DNA from: Typhlomys cinereus
Taxonomy: Eukaryota > Chordata > Mammalia > Rodentia > Platacanthomyidae
Assembly (NCBI GenBank): GCA_023101885.1
Contig: JALPQD010000208.1
Location: 62,786 to 126,785, forward strand
Reading direction: 5' to 3'
Length of the DNA: 64,000 nt
In this document: positions 10,020 to 24,400 of the stretch, in pieces
How the letters are laid out: every line of letters starts with the position of its first letter
Numbering within the stretch: position 1 is the first letter of the stretch
Translations under genes and position numbers: made by a program
Notes under the pieces: model-generated
Seen by the model: the letters and a program-made list of their open reading frames with translations, nothing else
What the model was told of the DNA's origin: nothing
The model's database searches: none

Positions 10020-12140
10020 GTCACCACCACCATCCTAACCTAGCGGGTCAGGAAGTGTTTGGGAGATTTGCCTCCACAGTCACCAGATACTCACGTTACG
10101 TAAACTAAGTGACATTCATCTTCCTGCCACCTCATGGTCTCAGACATGTGATATGGACCATTTAAAAGCAGCTGAGATGGATGTCTGCAGACAGTGGATG
10201 CTGGGTGACCAGCAGTGGTTTAGGCAGTGTTATGCCTTTTGCCTCTGCTTCTCAAGGTCTGAGCTTCAGCTGCTATGACCAGATATGGAGCCCTCTTAAT
10301 ATTCTCTCTCTCTCTCTCTCTGCATGTGTCACCATGGATTCTGAATAATTGTTGTCACTATTATTTGTAGTACTGTAAGTAGATCCAAAGACCTTGCATG
10401 GAAGGAAAGCATTCTTACCACTGAGCTACATTCTCAGCCCCCTTGTTACTATCTTATCCTGACATTTTCACTCAATATTTTCAATTGTCACCCCTCCCTT
10501 ATTTAATTTAAAAAATTATATTTTCTTTCTTTTTGTATTTTATTTATGAGAGCGAGCAGGTGTACACAGGCATTCTGGGTACACAGGTGGGGGTCAGAGG
10601 ACAATTGTCACAAATCAGTCCTCAGTCCTCTCCTACCATATGGGGTTCTGGGGTCCTGATCCTCCCAACTCCCACTTCCCAAGGGCTGGGATCTTAGGCA
10701 GTGTACCACCACACCTGGTTTCTTATTCTTCCTCTTCCCCTCCTCTTCCTCCTCTGCTTTTCCTCCTCCTCTTCCCTTTGTCTTTGAGACAGGGCCTGGT
10801 TCTGTAAGCCCCAACAGTCTGGAAGTGCTATGCAGACCAGGCTGTCTTTGAACGGACAGTGATTCTCCTGCCTTTTGCTCCTGAATGTGGGGATTACTGG
10901 GCGTGCCACCAATATGCAGCCCCTCCAGTTGCATTTTATAACTTGGTTCTTCATTTGATAGCAAAGGTCACGCTGTGTACCCCAAGGGCTTCCTCGGACT
11001 ACGGATCCTGCCTCAGCCTTCTGAGTGCTGGTATCGCAGGCCTGTGTTGACATCCTGTGCCAGAATGTGTGTTCTCATAGGCATCTAAGTGACATTCTTG
11101 GGGAGTCGTTGACCCACAGGCCCTCTTGCAGTGCGAGCTCCTGAGCACCAGAGGGCTACATCAGAGTGTCTGATCACAGTGGGGCTGCAGTGGTACAACC
11201 TTCCCCATTACAGCCCAGCAAAGATATGATCTCCAACGCCACACCCTGGGGTCCCCTGGTCCTTTCACACATTGGATTCCATCAGGCTCTCTGCCCTGTT
11301 ATTCTGTTCTTTCCCATTATAAGGGTCGGCCCTGGAGGAAAGTAACCCAGGCTGGAGCAGGCTGTATAGAGAGAAGGACTTGACAATCGACCTCTTGCGC
11401 TGCTGAGATGGCGCGGCAGGGCAAAGGGAGCTTGTCGGCAGCCTGGTGACCTGAGTGTAATCCCTGGAGCACACATAGAAGGAGAAAACCGATTCCCTCA
11501 AGCTGTCCTCTGACCTCCACATGTACAGCATGGTGTGTACACACACACACACAGCCCCCCCCACACACACAGCCACACACCCCACACAATATTCAGGAGG
11601 AAAGGGAAGGACCGAAGACGGAGTGACGGTAGGAGATTACTTCCTTTACGGTGAGGCCAGGGATTTATGGATTAGAAGAGTCCCCGTCACTCTCCACACT
11701 CAATCCCGCCCTACACTCCCTCCCGCCCTCAATCCCGCCGCTCCCATCCCTCCCTCCGCCCTCCCGCCCGCCCTACCCTCAAGCCATAAAGAACGAAAGA
11801 ATACAGAAAGAACTAAATAAAGTAAAGAAAACCTAACAGAACTCCCTCCTCTTCGTCATTTGTTAGGGTTTTCAGGTTCTGGGGCCTAGATTTATGATTA
11901 TTCCAATTTTAGCCATAAGCAGGAGGCAAGGCAAAGTATACCTTGTAGTTCAGTACTATCAGAAATATATGAAATAAGATCTGACACGCTGACTGAGGAA
12001 ATCTCCTCTGTCAAATGAGTCAACCACAGTTCTTTATCAACATGTCCATTCTGTCCCAACCCAATGCCAATGGTGTACCAGCCCGTCCAGGGAATATGGA
12101 TAGGCACCTACCTAGCCTCTCTCACGTCCTTTTCAGCCAG
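10020..12140. other. Region 3' of TTLL6, probable 3' flank or UTR, no other gene
   Basis: Contains B1-like remnants on the minus strand (about 10785-10920 and 10975-11045), CA runs at 11537-11590 and a cytosine-rich block at 11690-11780 (runs of CCC separated by a few bases; its complement could form a G-quadruplex). The TTLL6 3' UTR must begin at 12143, but I could not pick a convincing minus-strand poly(A) signal. Confidence 0.5.
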
Positions 12141-12143
12141 AGA

Positions 12144-12379
12144 TCAGGCAGTGGCTATGTGCTTTGGGTCCTGCATACCTAGGTCCCTCACAGTGGCCCC
12201 GTGACTTCTGCCAGGCCGAGGATCCAGTCGGGCCGGAGTGGCAACCACCAGAAGGTCATTCAGAGCATTGGCATATCTGTGAGGATTTTGCAAGAGGAGG
12301 AGGGAGGACACATCCAGCTGCCTCTTCTTGTTGGCACTGCGGCTGTGGGAGGAGCGCTCCTTGGGCAGGGAGGGATTTT
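12144..12379 (-). CDS. TTLL6: TTLL6 coding exon 14 (last)
   Basis: Acceptor TTTCCAG ends at 12380; stop TGA at 12146-12144. The translation includes KKRQLDVSSLL and DLLVVATPARLDPRP, the conserved end of TTLL6. From about codon 71 of this exon the frame departs from the remembered human C terminus: the DNA still looks like the ancestral tail one base out of phase, so about eight alternative residues precede the TGA. Confidence 0.88.
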
Positions 12380-14566
12380 CTGGAAAGTTAAAGTCATAGG
12401 TATCCGTTCACACTGCTGTCCTGAGTGTGAATTCCTAGTGAAGACTGCCTCCCACCAGGCTCCTGTGACCTAAAACTGGCTAAAGCTCTCAGAATCAGGG
12501 CTGGCCATTGCTACATAGCTTCTCTGGCCTACGATTGGTACAATGGGCCTCACGTGACTGAGCACCAGAAATGTGACCAGCACCTAAGTTGCTCTTGACT
12601 TCTCCATCAGACTAGACACTCTATAAGACCAAGTACCATGCCTCCACCATCAGGCTGTGGGTCTCCTTGAGAGAAGAGTCCAACCCTTCCCCCCATTTAG
12701 GAACTTCCAAACATTGAGCCTGTTTCTACTGATTTTCCCTCCTCTCTAATGTTATAGGGTCCTTTGCTGTTATCGTTGCTAATATAGTATATATTTTGAA
12801 GATCGGTCTTGCTACATAAGCCAGGTTAGTTCCAATCCTTCTACCTCAGTCTCCTGAGTGCTGGGATTTTAGACATGTGTCATCATACCTAACCCTAAAG
12901 TTATAATTCAGATGTTGAATGTTCCCCCCAAAGACATATGTGTTAAAGGTGTGTTCCCCAGAGTGGTAATCTTGGAAGCTGGTACCCTTAGGAGGCACGA
13001 TCTAGTGGGCCGTCAGTTCACTGGGCTAATGCCATTGAAGGACAGTATAGCAATTTGGTCCCTTTTTTTTTTTTTAACTTTCTAGCCAGAAGATGAATGG
13101 TTTTGGCCCAACCTGTGTCCCCTATAACTGCTACCCAGCCCCCACACTAAAGACCTAAAAGCACTGGGTCTTTCTTCCTCGGTTATGAATTGGAACTTTG
13201 AAAGCCAGGAGCCGAAAGCAAGCTTTTTCTCTTTCTACGTCAATGATCTTGAGTACTTTTCCACAGTAACACAAAGCCGATTACCACATTTAAGCTCCTG
13301 GTGCACCACGCCCCCACTCCCACCTCCCCACCCCCCCCAAGCTCGCCAGCACTCACGCGCCTGGTCACGCCCTGCTGACTTTGGGTTGTAATGATCTGGG
13401 AGCAGGCAGCGCTTCCTCCGCATCTGAACCTTGTGTAGCAGCTCTGACATCAGATGCTGCTTCTTCACGTCACTCTTCATCACAGTCCAGCCCGGGCTCG
13501 GCCTCCTCGAGAGGCTCCTGGGCTTTTCAAACACGTCGGGTTTCGAGATTTTCCGGATGAATTTTTGCTCGTATTTCAAGGGCATTATCCCAATGCTCTC
13601 TGGGCTACTACATTCGGGGGTCGTGGTCAAACTCAAGGTGGCTAGAGACTCCAGAGAAGATGAGATGTGGATGGTGGATCCTGGGGGTGATTCCTTGGAA
13701 GGTAAGGGCTGAAAAGGAAGAAGCTTAACCCCAGATCGTGGAAAGCAAAGTGGCCTCCAACCCATCCCTAGTGTTCCCCAAAGACACAAAGCAGCAGGAG
13801 TTACAAAGATTAAACTGAGAGCTGATTTCATTGGCAACAAGAAAGATTTAGGCTAGACTATTTTCCTCGTGATCAATCAGTGAGGCAATAGGTCAGGCAA
13901 GATGGTGAAGGGAATCTATGCTTTTTCTACAGGTCTTGAAAAATTATTTTATAAATTTCTTTTTAAAAAATTTTTAAAATTTATTTATTCAGGGGCTGGA
14001 GAGGTGGCTCAGCGGTTAAGCCTCTGCCTTGCAGGCAGAAGGTTCTGAGTTCGGATCCTAGACCCCACGTACAGACGCCAGGCAGAAGCGGGGGAGGGGG
14101 GGAAGTGGCCTGCGTTTCTGGTCCTGGTAGGGCGGAGTAGTTCCTGAATTCGTCTGTGGTTCTACACACACAGATACATACACACACATACGCACACATG
14201 CATATGCACAATTGAATAAATAATAAAAAAATTTTTTTGTTTTTATTTATTCAATTGTGTGCATGTGCGTGTGTGCGCGTGTGTATATGTGTGTGTGTAT
14301 GTAGAACCATGGATGAATTCGGGAACCACCAGGGACGCCTCCACCTCCTATTTGTTTACTCTGCCCCGGGATCCACAGGCTCCACCCTACCAGGACCAGA
14401 AACGCAGGCCACTCCCCCCCCCTCCGCCTGGCACCTTTATATGTGGGGTCTAGGATCCGAACTCAGGACCTTCCGCCTGCAAGGCAGAAGCTTAACCCCT
14501 GAGGCACCTCTGCAGCCCCATAAAAATTTAAAAAAAAAATTTTATTTATTCAATTATGCATGTGTG

Positions 14567-14614
<48 letters not shown>

Positions 14615-17600
14615 ACCATGGACGAATTCCAGAACCACCATAGACCGCCTCCACCTACCTCCTCGCTTACTCTGCCCCGGGATTCACAGGCTCCGCCCTT
14701 ACCAGGACCAGAAACACAGGCGGCCCAGCTTCCTGCCCAGTGTCTATACATGGGGTCCAGGATCAGAACTCAGGACCTTCCATCTGCAAGGCAGAGGCTT
14801 AACCCCTGAGCCACCTCTCCAGCCCCCAAAAAATATTTTTTAAAAAAATCACTAAGCACTGGAAATCAGTAGCAGGAAAACAAACATTGTTTCATGACTG
14901 CCTCACTGACCCAAGTTAGAAAACTAGAAGGTGTTAGTCTTGGTGGGTATGTGGAGATAGCCCGAACCCTCTGCTAGTGAGAACGTAGACTGCTAGAGCC
15001 ACTTGAAACCATTTAGAAATAAAGAAGAAAATAGACTACAAATACCTTGTGACCTAGCACCTGCTAGGGACATATACTAAATAAGTTGTTAGACAGTTCC
15101 TTGACAATTAAGTGTACAAATGTATCCAGCAGCATCAGTCACTGAATAATGTCCAAATGCCCAAGAACAGATGAATGGGTAAAGGAAATGCGGGGCTAGG
15201 GAGATGTTCATCATAAGCCATCATAAGCATGAAGACCTGAATTCAGATCCCTGGCATGTAAAAATCTGGGTATGGTGGCACATTCCTGTAATCCTAAATT
15301 CTAGGACAAGGGAGGTGGAAATAAGAAGAACCTAGAGCTCACTGGCAAGCTAGTCTTGCCAATCAGTAGTTGCCTGTTCAGTGAGAGACCCTGTCTTAAA
15401 AATAAGGCAGAGAACAATAGAAGAATATATCTATGTTGATACACACACATGCAAACATACAAAGAACATACATAGTATGAAATATTATTCAACTTAAAAA
15501 AAAAAGACTAGGGCTAGAGAGACGGCTCAGGGGTTAAGATCCTGCTTGCAAGCAGAAGGTCCTGAGTTCAGATCCCAGGTCCCACTTATAAACACCAGGT
15601 GGAAATGGCAGCTGCCTGTACTTCAGCCCCCACCCCCCGTGGGGGAGCCTAGGGAATCCCAGAGCAAAACAAAAATGAGGTAGAAGCAATCCAGGATGAT
15701 TCCCTAAGTTACATTTGGTCCTCCACAGGGACACACAGCAACCTCTGATACACACACACAAACATGCATGTGCAAATGTAAATAAATAAAGTAAAAAAAT
15801 AAGAGACTACATCCTGACACAGGAAAAAAATAACAATGAAACTTGACACTGTGCTAAGAGAAACAGCTCAGGCACAGAAATGCAGACTGAGACCAGTCAG
15901 CAAAGTCAAGAGAGACATTGGTGGCAGCTATAATCGCCAACAGTAATACATTACCCGAAGAGACGCTTGAACTCTTAAGGAAGAACATGCAATGGAAGCT
16001 CAGTTTATATCTTGACTCAACATAAAGAATGGAAACTATGACTGAGAAGCTGACTGAGGGAGTGAGTGTGGTGACCAGACCCCATGTAAATGTGGAGAGG
16101 CGGGGCTGCTGCCTGTAATCCCAGTCCTCTGGAGGCAAAGATGGAGATTCCTGGGGACTCTCCAATCAGTGAATTCTGGGTTTGATTGAGAGAGCCTATC
16201 TCAGTAAATAAAATGGACAATAGTGGAGAAAGACACCCGATGTCAACTTCAAGAACCACAAACCATTATTCACTCATGTGAACATACATGCGCATGTACA
16301 CATACACCATACACATAATCATGCAGAAAAAGAAATAAAATGGAAGCTATGTTAGTCTAGTGGTACATGCCTGTAATCCAGGTACTTGGGAGGCTGAGAT
16401 AGAAGGATCACAAGGTGAAGGCCCGTCTGAGAAACTTAGTGAGGCCCTAACTTAGGATAAAAAGTAAAGTGAGGCTGGAGAGATGGCTCAGGGGTTAAGC
16501 CTCTGCCTCAGAAGCAGAAGGTCCTGAGTTCAGATCCCTGGTCCCAGGTGGAAACAGGAGTGGTCTACACTTTTGACTCTGGTGGGTGGAGTCTGCGAAA
16601 TCTCAAGCAAAATAAATAGGAGGTAAAAGCAATTCAGGATGATTCTTGAAGTCACCCTTGGGGCTCCACAGGGACATTACAGTACCCTCTGATATACACA
16701 TGCACATGCACGCCTGTGCGCGTGCACGCACACACACATACACACACGCATGCACGCACGCATGCACGCACATGCATATGAAATAAAATAAAAAGTAAAG
16801 TGGGGCTAGAGAGACAGCTCAGGGGTTAAGCCTCTGCCTTGCAAGTGGAAGGCCCTGAGTTTGGATCCCAGATCCATGTAAAAATGCCACATGGAAATGG
16901 CAGCAGCTTGCACTTCTAGTCCTGGAAGACAAAGTCTGGGTAATACCACAGCAAAGCAAATAGGAGGTAGAAGCAATCCAGGATGATTCCCAAAGTCACC
17001 CTTGGGCCTCCACAGGCACAGACAGTACCCTCTGATACACACGCACACAGAAAAGTTAAATGGATGAGGAGATAGCTCTGTGTGTTAAGATTTTTAGTAC
17101 ATATGCGTAAGAACTCCCTTGATTTCTACCGCTGCTATGAAGTTTTTTGCTTGAAGCTGTTGTTTTTGAGCATGTGCACATGTGCGGGGGTATGTTTGCA
17201 TATATGCACACATGTGTGGCTATATATGTAATACTATGGAGACTTTAGGTTGGTGTTGGTATCTCCCTTAATTGCTACTTACTTTATTTACTGAAGCAAG
17301 GGATCTTAAACCCAGTTGGCCAGATAACCTAGCCAGCTTATTCCAGGGGTGCAGGAACCCCTGTTTCTTTCCTCCCAAGCTCTAGGATTACAGGCAGGCC
17401 ACCCTGTCTACCTGGCACTTGAGGCGGGTGCTAGGGATCACAAATGTGGTCCTAGCGCTTAAATGTTAAGTGCCAACCCTCGGAATCATCACTCTAGTCC
17501 TGTTGTGGAGTTTTGAGTTGGATACAGTCTTGTGTGTCTAATTCTGTCTTTGTTACTTTACTTTCGGTGTCGTATCTAAAAATCTCTGTTAATCCAATGT

Positions 17601-18386
17601 GAGGAAGCCCCAAGACCTACTCTCTTAAAAATTATTTTTAAACTATGGGTGGGAAACTTATTATGAGGTCATGAAATTAACTTAGTGGACTGTAATTGGT
17701 TTTTTTTTTCTTTAAAAACAGAATAGCACAGAATAAAAAATTAAAAGAGTCAAAATACGTAGCATCACTAAGCATTGTTTTAGAAACTTTTTCCTATGGT
17801 TGTATATACATGTGATGGGTTGTGAAATAAAATGGATTTCTTACTATAGTTAAGTATAGTTAGCAGGCCATAGCTAAAATTTTTGAAGGCTATTACTCCA
17901 CTCCCTAATAACTTGGGTCAAGGAGAACCCCAACAGTGGTGATGATTTTCTGGTAGTAACAGTTTTGCCACTTAGCCCTCAGGGGCCCTTGGTGTGACCA
18001 ACACAAAGGGATCCACAGTAGAGCAATAGGGACTGTGTTGAGTGGTAATTTTGTTTCTGCAAAAATGAAAATCAATCGTTACATTAGCTTTTTAAGTTTC
18101 TCATTGGTGGGGTAGGGAGAGGGCTCAGTGGTAGAAATACTCGCCTTGCAAGCGGGAGGACCAGAGTTTGGATCACCATATCCCATATGTACAAAATGCC
18201 AGGCAGGAGAGGTGTCTCACTGGTAATTCCAGCCCTGGAAGGCAGAGCCTAGGACTCCCTAGAACAAGCTAGCTAGCCTATTCAGCCTTAATGGCGTGCT
18301 CTGGATTTAACCAGAGACCCAGGCACAAAATATAAGGTGGAAGAGCAACTGGGAATGATTCCTGATTATCACTCTCAGCTCTCTGG

Positions 18387-18440
<54 letters not shown>

Positions 18441-21400
18441 CACACACGCACGCACGCAAAAACATGCATACATATATGCACATACCTCATGAATACATAT
18501 ACATAAAAAAAGAAAAAAAATCTCATTGATAATGTTTCTTTTGGCTTGGTTCTGCAGTGGTAGAAGATCTGCAAGGTTACCAAAATCCAAAGATGATCAA
18601 GTCCGTTATAAAATGGAGTAGCATTCACATGTAACCTATGGGTATTCTTTCATATGCTTATTTGTTCTTACTTTGCTTTATTTATTTATGAATGAAATAG
18701 GGTCTCATAGCCAAGGCTGAACCCTACGGAGTCAAGTGAACTCTTGGTTCATCTGTTGTCACTCTTAAGAGCGGGAGTTACAGGCATGCACTGCTACACC
18801 TGGCCTAAATCATGTCTAGGTTATTTACATAAACACTATGCAAATAGTTGCCTTACAACACTATATTATCTAGGAAATACTGTCAAAGGAAAAGTTTCTA
18901 TGCTGATGCTGAGCATGGTGGCCATGCCAATAATCTTAGCACCCAGAATAAAGAGGTAGGAGAACCGGAGTTTGAGAACAGCTTGGATTGTACAGTAAGT
19001 TCAAGGTCAGCCTGAGCCAAAGCAAGATCCTGTCTCAAAAACAAAACAAAACAAAACAACAAGGCCTCAGGGATCAGGAAGATAGCTCAGCAGGTAAGGT
19101 CAGCTAGCAGACCTGGAAACTGAATTCAGTTTCCAGAGCAAGCTGTCTCATCGGACTGGCCCTATAGGCAATGGTCCTGTGGGTTTCATTAGAGACCCAA
19201 TGTCAATAATTAAATGAAAAAGTGAAGATGACTCCAGATACATCAACTTTAGGCCTCCACACATAAAGGCACACACATGTACATATGCGCCATCACACAC
19301 TGTAAAAAGGGAGGGGTGATATATGGCTGAATGTGGTTCACAAGTTTGAGGTCAGCCTGGGCTACAAAGTAAGACCCTGTTTCAGGATAAAATAAAAAGT
19401 CATATGGAGATACATGGTGAAGAAATGCAAGGAAAGAACATGTGGCAGTATAGGCGGGTTATGCTGCTACAGACCCAGGATTTCCAGGAACCACCAGAAT
19501 ATAGCAAGAAGAAAGGAAAGGATCATCTCTTTAGAGCCCGTTCCTGCCCAAACCTTGGTTTCAGACTTCTGGCCTCTAGAATTGTGAGAAGAAATAGTGG
19601 TTTATATAGGCCTCTAGATTTATGGCCACTAGTGCAGGTGATAATCTGTTGAAGAGGAGGAGAGGTATAGGGTGGTCCTCCTAAAAGTCATTCCCGAAAC
19701 ACCCTTCCTGCAGGAACATCATTCCAACTAGGTGTATGGTACAAGTCAGGAAGGTGAGTGGGCTCTTCAAAGAGCCACCACTTAGGGATAGAGAAGGGAC
19801 CAGGGGAGATGCCTCAGCAGTTAAAAGCATCTGCCACACAAATCCGACAATCCAAGTTAGATGCCTGGAGCCCATGTAAAAAGTCAGATGCGGTAATTCC
19901 CGAACCTGTAATCCCAACACTCCTGTCGTGAGATGGGAGGCAGGGGAATCAGCTGGAAGCTCACAGGCCAGCAAGCTGGAGTGTAGAGAGTGGAGGAAAC
20001 AGTAAGAGATACTCTGTCTTAGCAATGTAGAAAACAGGGAATTGATTCTCAAAAGTTGTTTCCTGACCTCCACACATGATACGTTCACATGCATGTGCAT
20101 GCACACGCACACATGCACTAAATATGTTATGTTTTTTTTAAATTATAAAAAAAGAAAAGACCAGAAAGCAAGATTCACTAGCTCCTTCCCAGAGCTCTGT
20201 CCTCTACTTACCATGGTGCTGTCAAATAAGTTCATGACAAAGGCCGACTTGACTTCTTTGATTTTGGAATTGGACTTACTGAGTTCCACTCCAAAGCAGT
20301 TGAGAGTTGGTTTCCTCAAGTCCGGTACAGAGTTGTAGTGCCTCGCAGGCACAGGCTTGCGGGGAGCAGGGCTGGCCTCCTTGGGGGCCTCCTGGGGCAG
20401 GTTACCGTCTATTTCAGTTTTCTTCATGCCTCTGACACTCAAGAACAAGCCAGGCTCGCAGGACACTAAGGCCACTGGCTGATAATACTGGGAAGGAAGA
20501 AACCAAATACACAGACCATGGGAACCCAGCTTTGCACACTCCGGATTCATCTGCACCCCAGGGTGGGTGGAGAGGGCATCAGAAGAAGGAAGACAGTCAG
20601 ATGGCATTGAGGCTCTCTGTCTCGAGCTCTTAGGCAGGGTTCCAGAATATACTTAGAAACTCGTGGGTGTTTTCTGGGAATTGAGATTCAAAATGACGCT
20701 ACTGTATAGTCTTTGGCAAAAAAACATTTGGCACCTTTTATCACACCCTAGGGTCTGTGACCCTAGCAAAGTCTAAAATTACCTCAAACCCTGCTCTTAC
20801 TCAGTCCTTCCAGGTTAAGTCTTCAAGATAAAGGGGGCAGTAGGAGCTGGGGGTGCACTCAGGCAATCTCAGCACTCAGGTGGCAGAGGCAGGAGGATAG
20901 CCACAAGTTAAAGGCCAGCCCTTTCTACATAGTGACTCCAGCCCAGCCAGCAGGGCTACATGGTGAGACCCTGACCTTCAAAATAGGAACTGGAGATATA
21001 GCTCAGTTAGCAGCCTAGCATACATGAGACCCTAGCTTACTTGATAGCTAGCACCACATAAAACCGGGTGTAGCGTCTGCCCATAATCCCAATAGTCGGG
21101 AGGAAGAGGCAGGAAGTTCAGAATTATTAGTTCATCTTGGGCTACATGAAAGTCAATTATGTTTTTCCAGTGAGGTTTAAAAAAAAAAAAACGCTAAGCA
21201 GATGGAAGCCAACCTAGATCCTAGGACCACTAGAGGTCTGCCTGGGGGCTAGCCGACCTATGCAGAAAGAGGGGGTAGGCAGCATCCAGCCAAGCTTGTC
21301 ATCCCCGGTGTAGTTTTCTGAGGGTCCTGTCCCCCAGCAACTCTTCCCAGTGACCTGCTGGGGGGACATTCGTGCCCAGGTTGGAGACGAGAACATAAAT

Positions 21401-24400
21401 ATATCCAGCTCTGCGCTCTGCTGCCCACATGGGCTCCATGTGCAGCCTCCCAACAGAGAGGCATAAGGATGGGCCAGGGTCCATCCTCTAACGCCCCGCA
21501 GGAAGGATCCTCGGATGGGTGCTGGGCTCTCTGTGCCTTCGGGGCTCCCTTTCCGGTAGCCCGGCCCTTTGGGTAGCCCATCAATGTGTCTGGGCTCGGA
21601 GGAGAGGTCTCCGCTGCATCCCCCCACGGATCGGCCCAAGCTGGGGCAGGGTGCTGGGTGTGCCCGCTCCCCTCCCATCTGGGTTTACTTGTTTAGGGGC
21701 GTGGGTGGCGGTCTTGCATTTCTGCTGGTTTTTCTGTTGCCAGGTCCTCCGGCTCCGGCCTCTGGCTTGCTCCTCGGCAGACTCGCCCTGCATCTCCACC
21801 TTCTTCTCTTTCATTTGGATGGATTTTTTCTCCTCTTTCAGCCTCAGCTCCTGGATCAGTTGCCTGCCCATTGAGGAACAGTGAGCGGCATGGGCTATTG
21901 AGATGAGCATTCTCTCCGGGTGGGGGGTGGAGGGATAGGTAAGTCAGCATGAACAGACAGAGCGCCCCACCTACCCACCACATTCCTGGCAAGTGACTCA
22001 AGGCCAAGGAACAGGGCAGGGAGGAGTCGCTTCTTCACCCACTCCCACGTCTAGGAAACAGCATCTTCTCTAGAAAAGATCCGTAATAAAAAGAGCACTA
22101 TATCGTGTTCCTACCCCCTCTTGTATTCCCAGTGGGCCAGTCTGCATCTACAGCAGGCGCTGGAAAGAGAGTCTGAGTAAGAGACTAAGGCCAGGACCTT
22201 CATGTCACCCTATTTTGTATGTAGGCACTTTGGGAGTGGATCAAAGGTGGTATGCCAGAGTGACATTGCTTGGTCTCAAAACAAGAGAACAGGATAGTTC
22301 TAGTCCCTCTTCTGTCATCCTCTTATTACGTGATCCCCTCTAATTTCTCCTGCCCCAGATGGGGTTCTCTGTAGGGACTGGACCCAGTGGGATGACTCCT
22401 TTCTGGCTGCTAGACTAAGACGCCTCTGAAAGGATGGAGGGGTCTCTAGAAACAGCAGCCCATCTAGTTAATGATACACTGGATCACGGAATCTTCTAGT
22501 TCCCGGGTCCTTGTGAGATCAGGGCAAATGTTCCTCAAAGCAATTACCAGGCTGAGAGCCCAGCAGAGAAGCTCTCCCTGCCCCCTTAGACCACCCGCAC
22601 AACAAGCAGACGGAGCATCATCCCACCTCAGCCCAGGAGCCTTCCTACCGGGCATATAGCTCTCGAGCTCTCGAGGTGATAGTGTTCTGGAAGAGGGAGC
22701 TGTTGTCTTGGAAAAACTTCTCATACTTCTCCAAATTCAAACCAGGATAAATCAGCCGGAACCCTCCGCAGTGTTCCCTCTCGTATTTCTCGGTTTTCTG
22801 TAACCGTAATGCCTGGAAACCTCTGGCTTCCTCCATTCTGTGGGGAAGCAGAAGATAGGACCGTAGTCAAGTTTTCTTAGAAGGGAACATGTCCAGGCTA
22901 GGTGTCATCTAGGGCCTTGTGCATCATAGTGAATGCTCGATGTTTGCTAAATAAAAAGCAGGACCGTTTCCTTGTAAGAAGATTCTAGCCCTCCTGGGAC
23001 TAGCCAGTGTCATAGGCAGCAAGCTGTCTTTCTGACACTCACCAAAGTTCTCTCCCATTACAAATAAAACGCATTTCCCCTTTGGCTTAGTCTGACCAGG
23101 CAGACTGTCGCCACCTTCCCATTCACCGCCCCAATTACCCTTCTCTGGAGAATGGCAGCTTGGATTTTTGCTAGCTTTGAGGGCTTCTTGGGTGAACTTG
23201 ACGAGCCTTTATGAGCTACAATGATCTCTTCCTCACAGCCCCCTGGGAGGTCATGTAGGGAGGCACGAACCCTCCCCCACCAAGAGCAGAGAAACCAAGG
23301 GCCACTAAGATACCCAGGCCCTTGATGCGGTGTCTGCAGCCTCCTCCTGAGGAAGTTGGGGGGACAGTGGTGCAACGCCCTGCATCCCAGGATTCCTAGT
23401 AACAGTGTGGGCATTCTTTAGTGATCTGTTTGTGCAAGTCAGTTCCCCTTCTGGGGTCTTGGTTTCCTTAGTTTCTAAAATAGGACCTCATCCTCCCTCT
23501 CTCCCACAGAGATTGCATGGCAGACAGTGCATGAGAGACTCAGGCGCCAGCAAACATGAAGGCAGCCTAAGCCCTAGTCCTGAAGTTCATTTGGTGTTGA
23601 AGGCTCAGCCTGGCTCTGCTCTTGGGGTGGGTGGGAGGGATGTCTTAATAGAATCTGAAAAGCCAACAGGCACCTCTTTGGCTAGTCTCAGGGTCTCCTG
23701 ACGGCAGATCACTCTGCAGAAGGATGGTCCAAGTTTTTAAGGAAAAGGCTTCTACACAGGAAGCAAGGAGACTAACAGATTTTGCTTCCCAGTGAAAACA
23801 GAAGCATGGCTGTGCCTTTCATATTGGCGACTCCTAAATCTTCACGACATTAACTGATTCGTATCATATGTATCTATAGCCTTGTCATAGTTCGGCACAG
23901 GTGTCAACTTGACAGTTGAGGGTTTGAGCTGTGGGCACATTTGTAGAGAATTAGTGGTTGACCTAGGCCCAGAGCAAACCTGCAGGAGACTGTTTAGTTG
24001 ATGGGAAAGGCCCAGCCCATGGTGGGTGGGACTGGGCCCTGGAATAAAATACAGAGAGCTGGTTGAAAGAGTTGGCATCCTTGTGTACCCTTGGCCAGAC
24101 AGGCTGGTCTGGCAAGTAAGGATCGTCCTTCTCTCAGCCATTATGTACAGATGGTGTGGCCAGTTCCCTTGGCCCTGCTATTGGTGTGAGCTTTTCTGTC
24201 AAGCTGGACTGAGAACTGTAACCAGTAATCATAAAAGAAAATAAACCCCTTGTTCCCTTAAGCCGTTTGATGGTCATTTGTCAGCAACCATGCAGGTGAA
24301 TTGCAAAAAGCTTAATCTCTAGCTTCTAGGCACAAAGGAATTATGCATATTGAAGTTACTTAATGAGTACAAGTCTATAATCATAAACTCATTTTTAACA

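Larger units (their letters stand above)
14850..16030 (+). mobile_element. LINE-1 3' fragment broken by SINE insertions
   Basis: Pieces around 14930-15185, 15470-15500 and 15795-15860 resemble the degraded 3' end of L1 ORF2: 'ggtatgtggagatag', 'aacagatgaatgggtaaagg', 'gaaatattattcaactt'. SINEs at about 15193 and 15512 split it. No open frame remains. Known from L1 structure; the match is by eye. Confidence 0.6.

Noticed and set aside
13235..13840. 201-codon frame as a single gene
   Set aside because: Only 13357-13708 is TTLL6 exon 13; the extensions lie beyond a good acceptor and donor and are intronic.
14240..14826. Frames of up to 190 codons across the SINE cluster
   Set aside because: They are read through type A SINE copies; the same peptide recurs at every copy of the repeat.
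21214..21678. 154-codon minus-strand frame downstream of TTLL6 exon 11
   Set aside because: It lies within intron 11, past a good donor, and does not resemble TTLL6 or any family I know.
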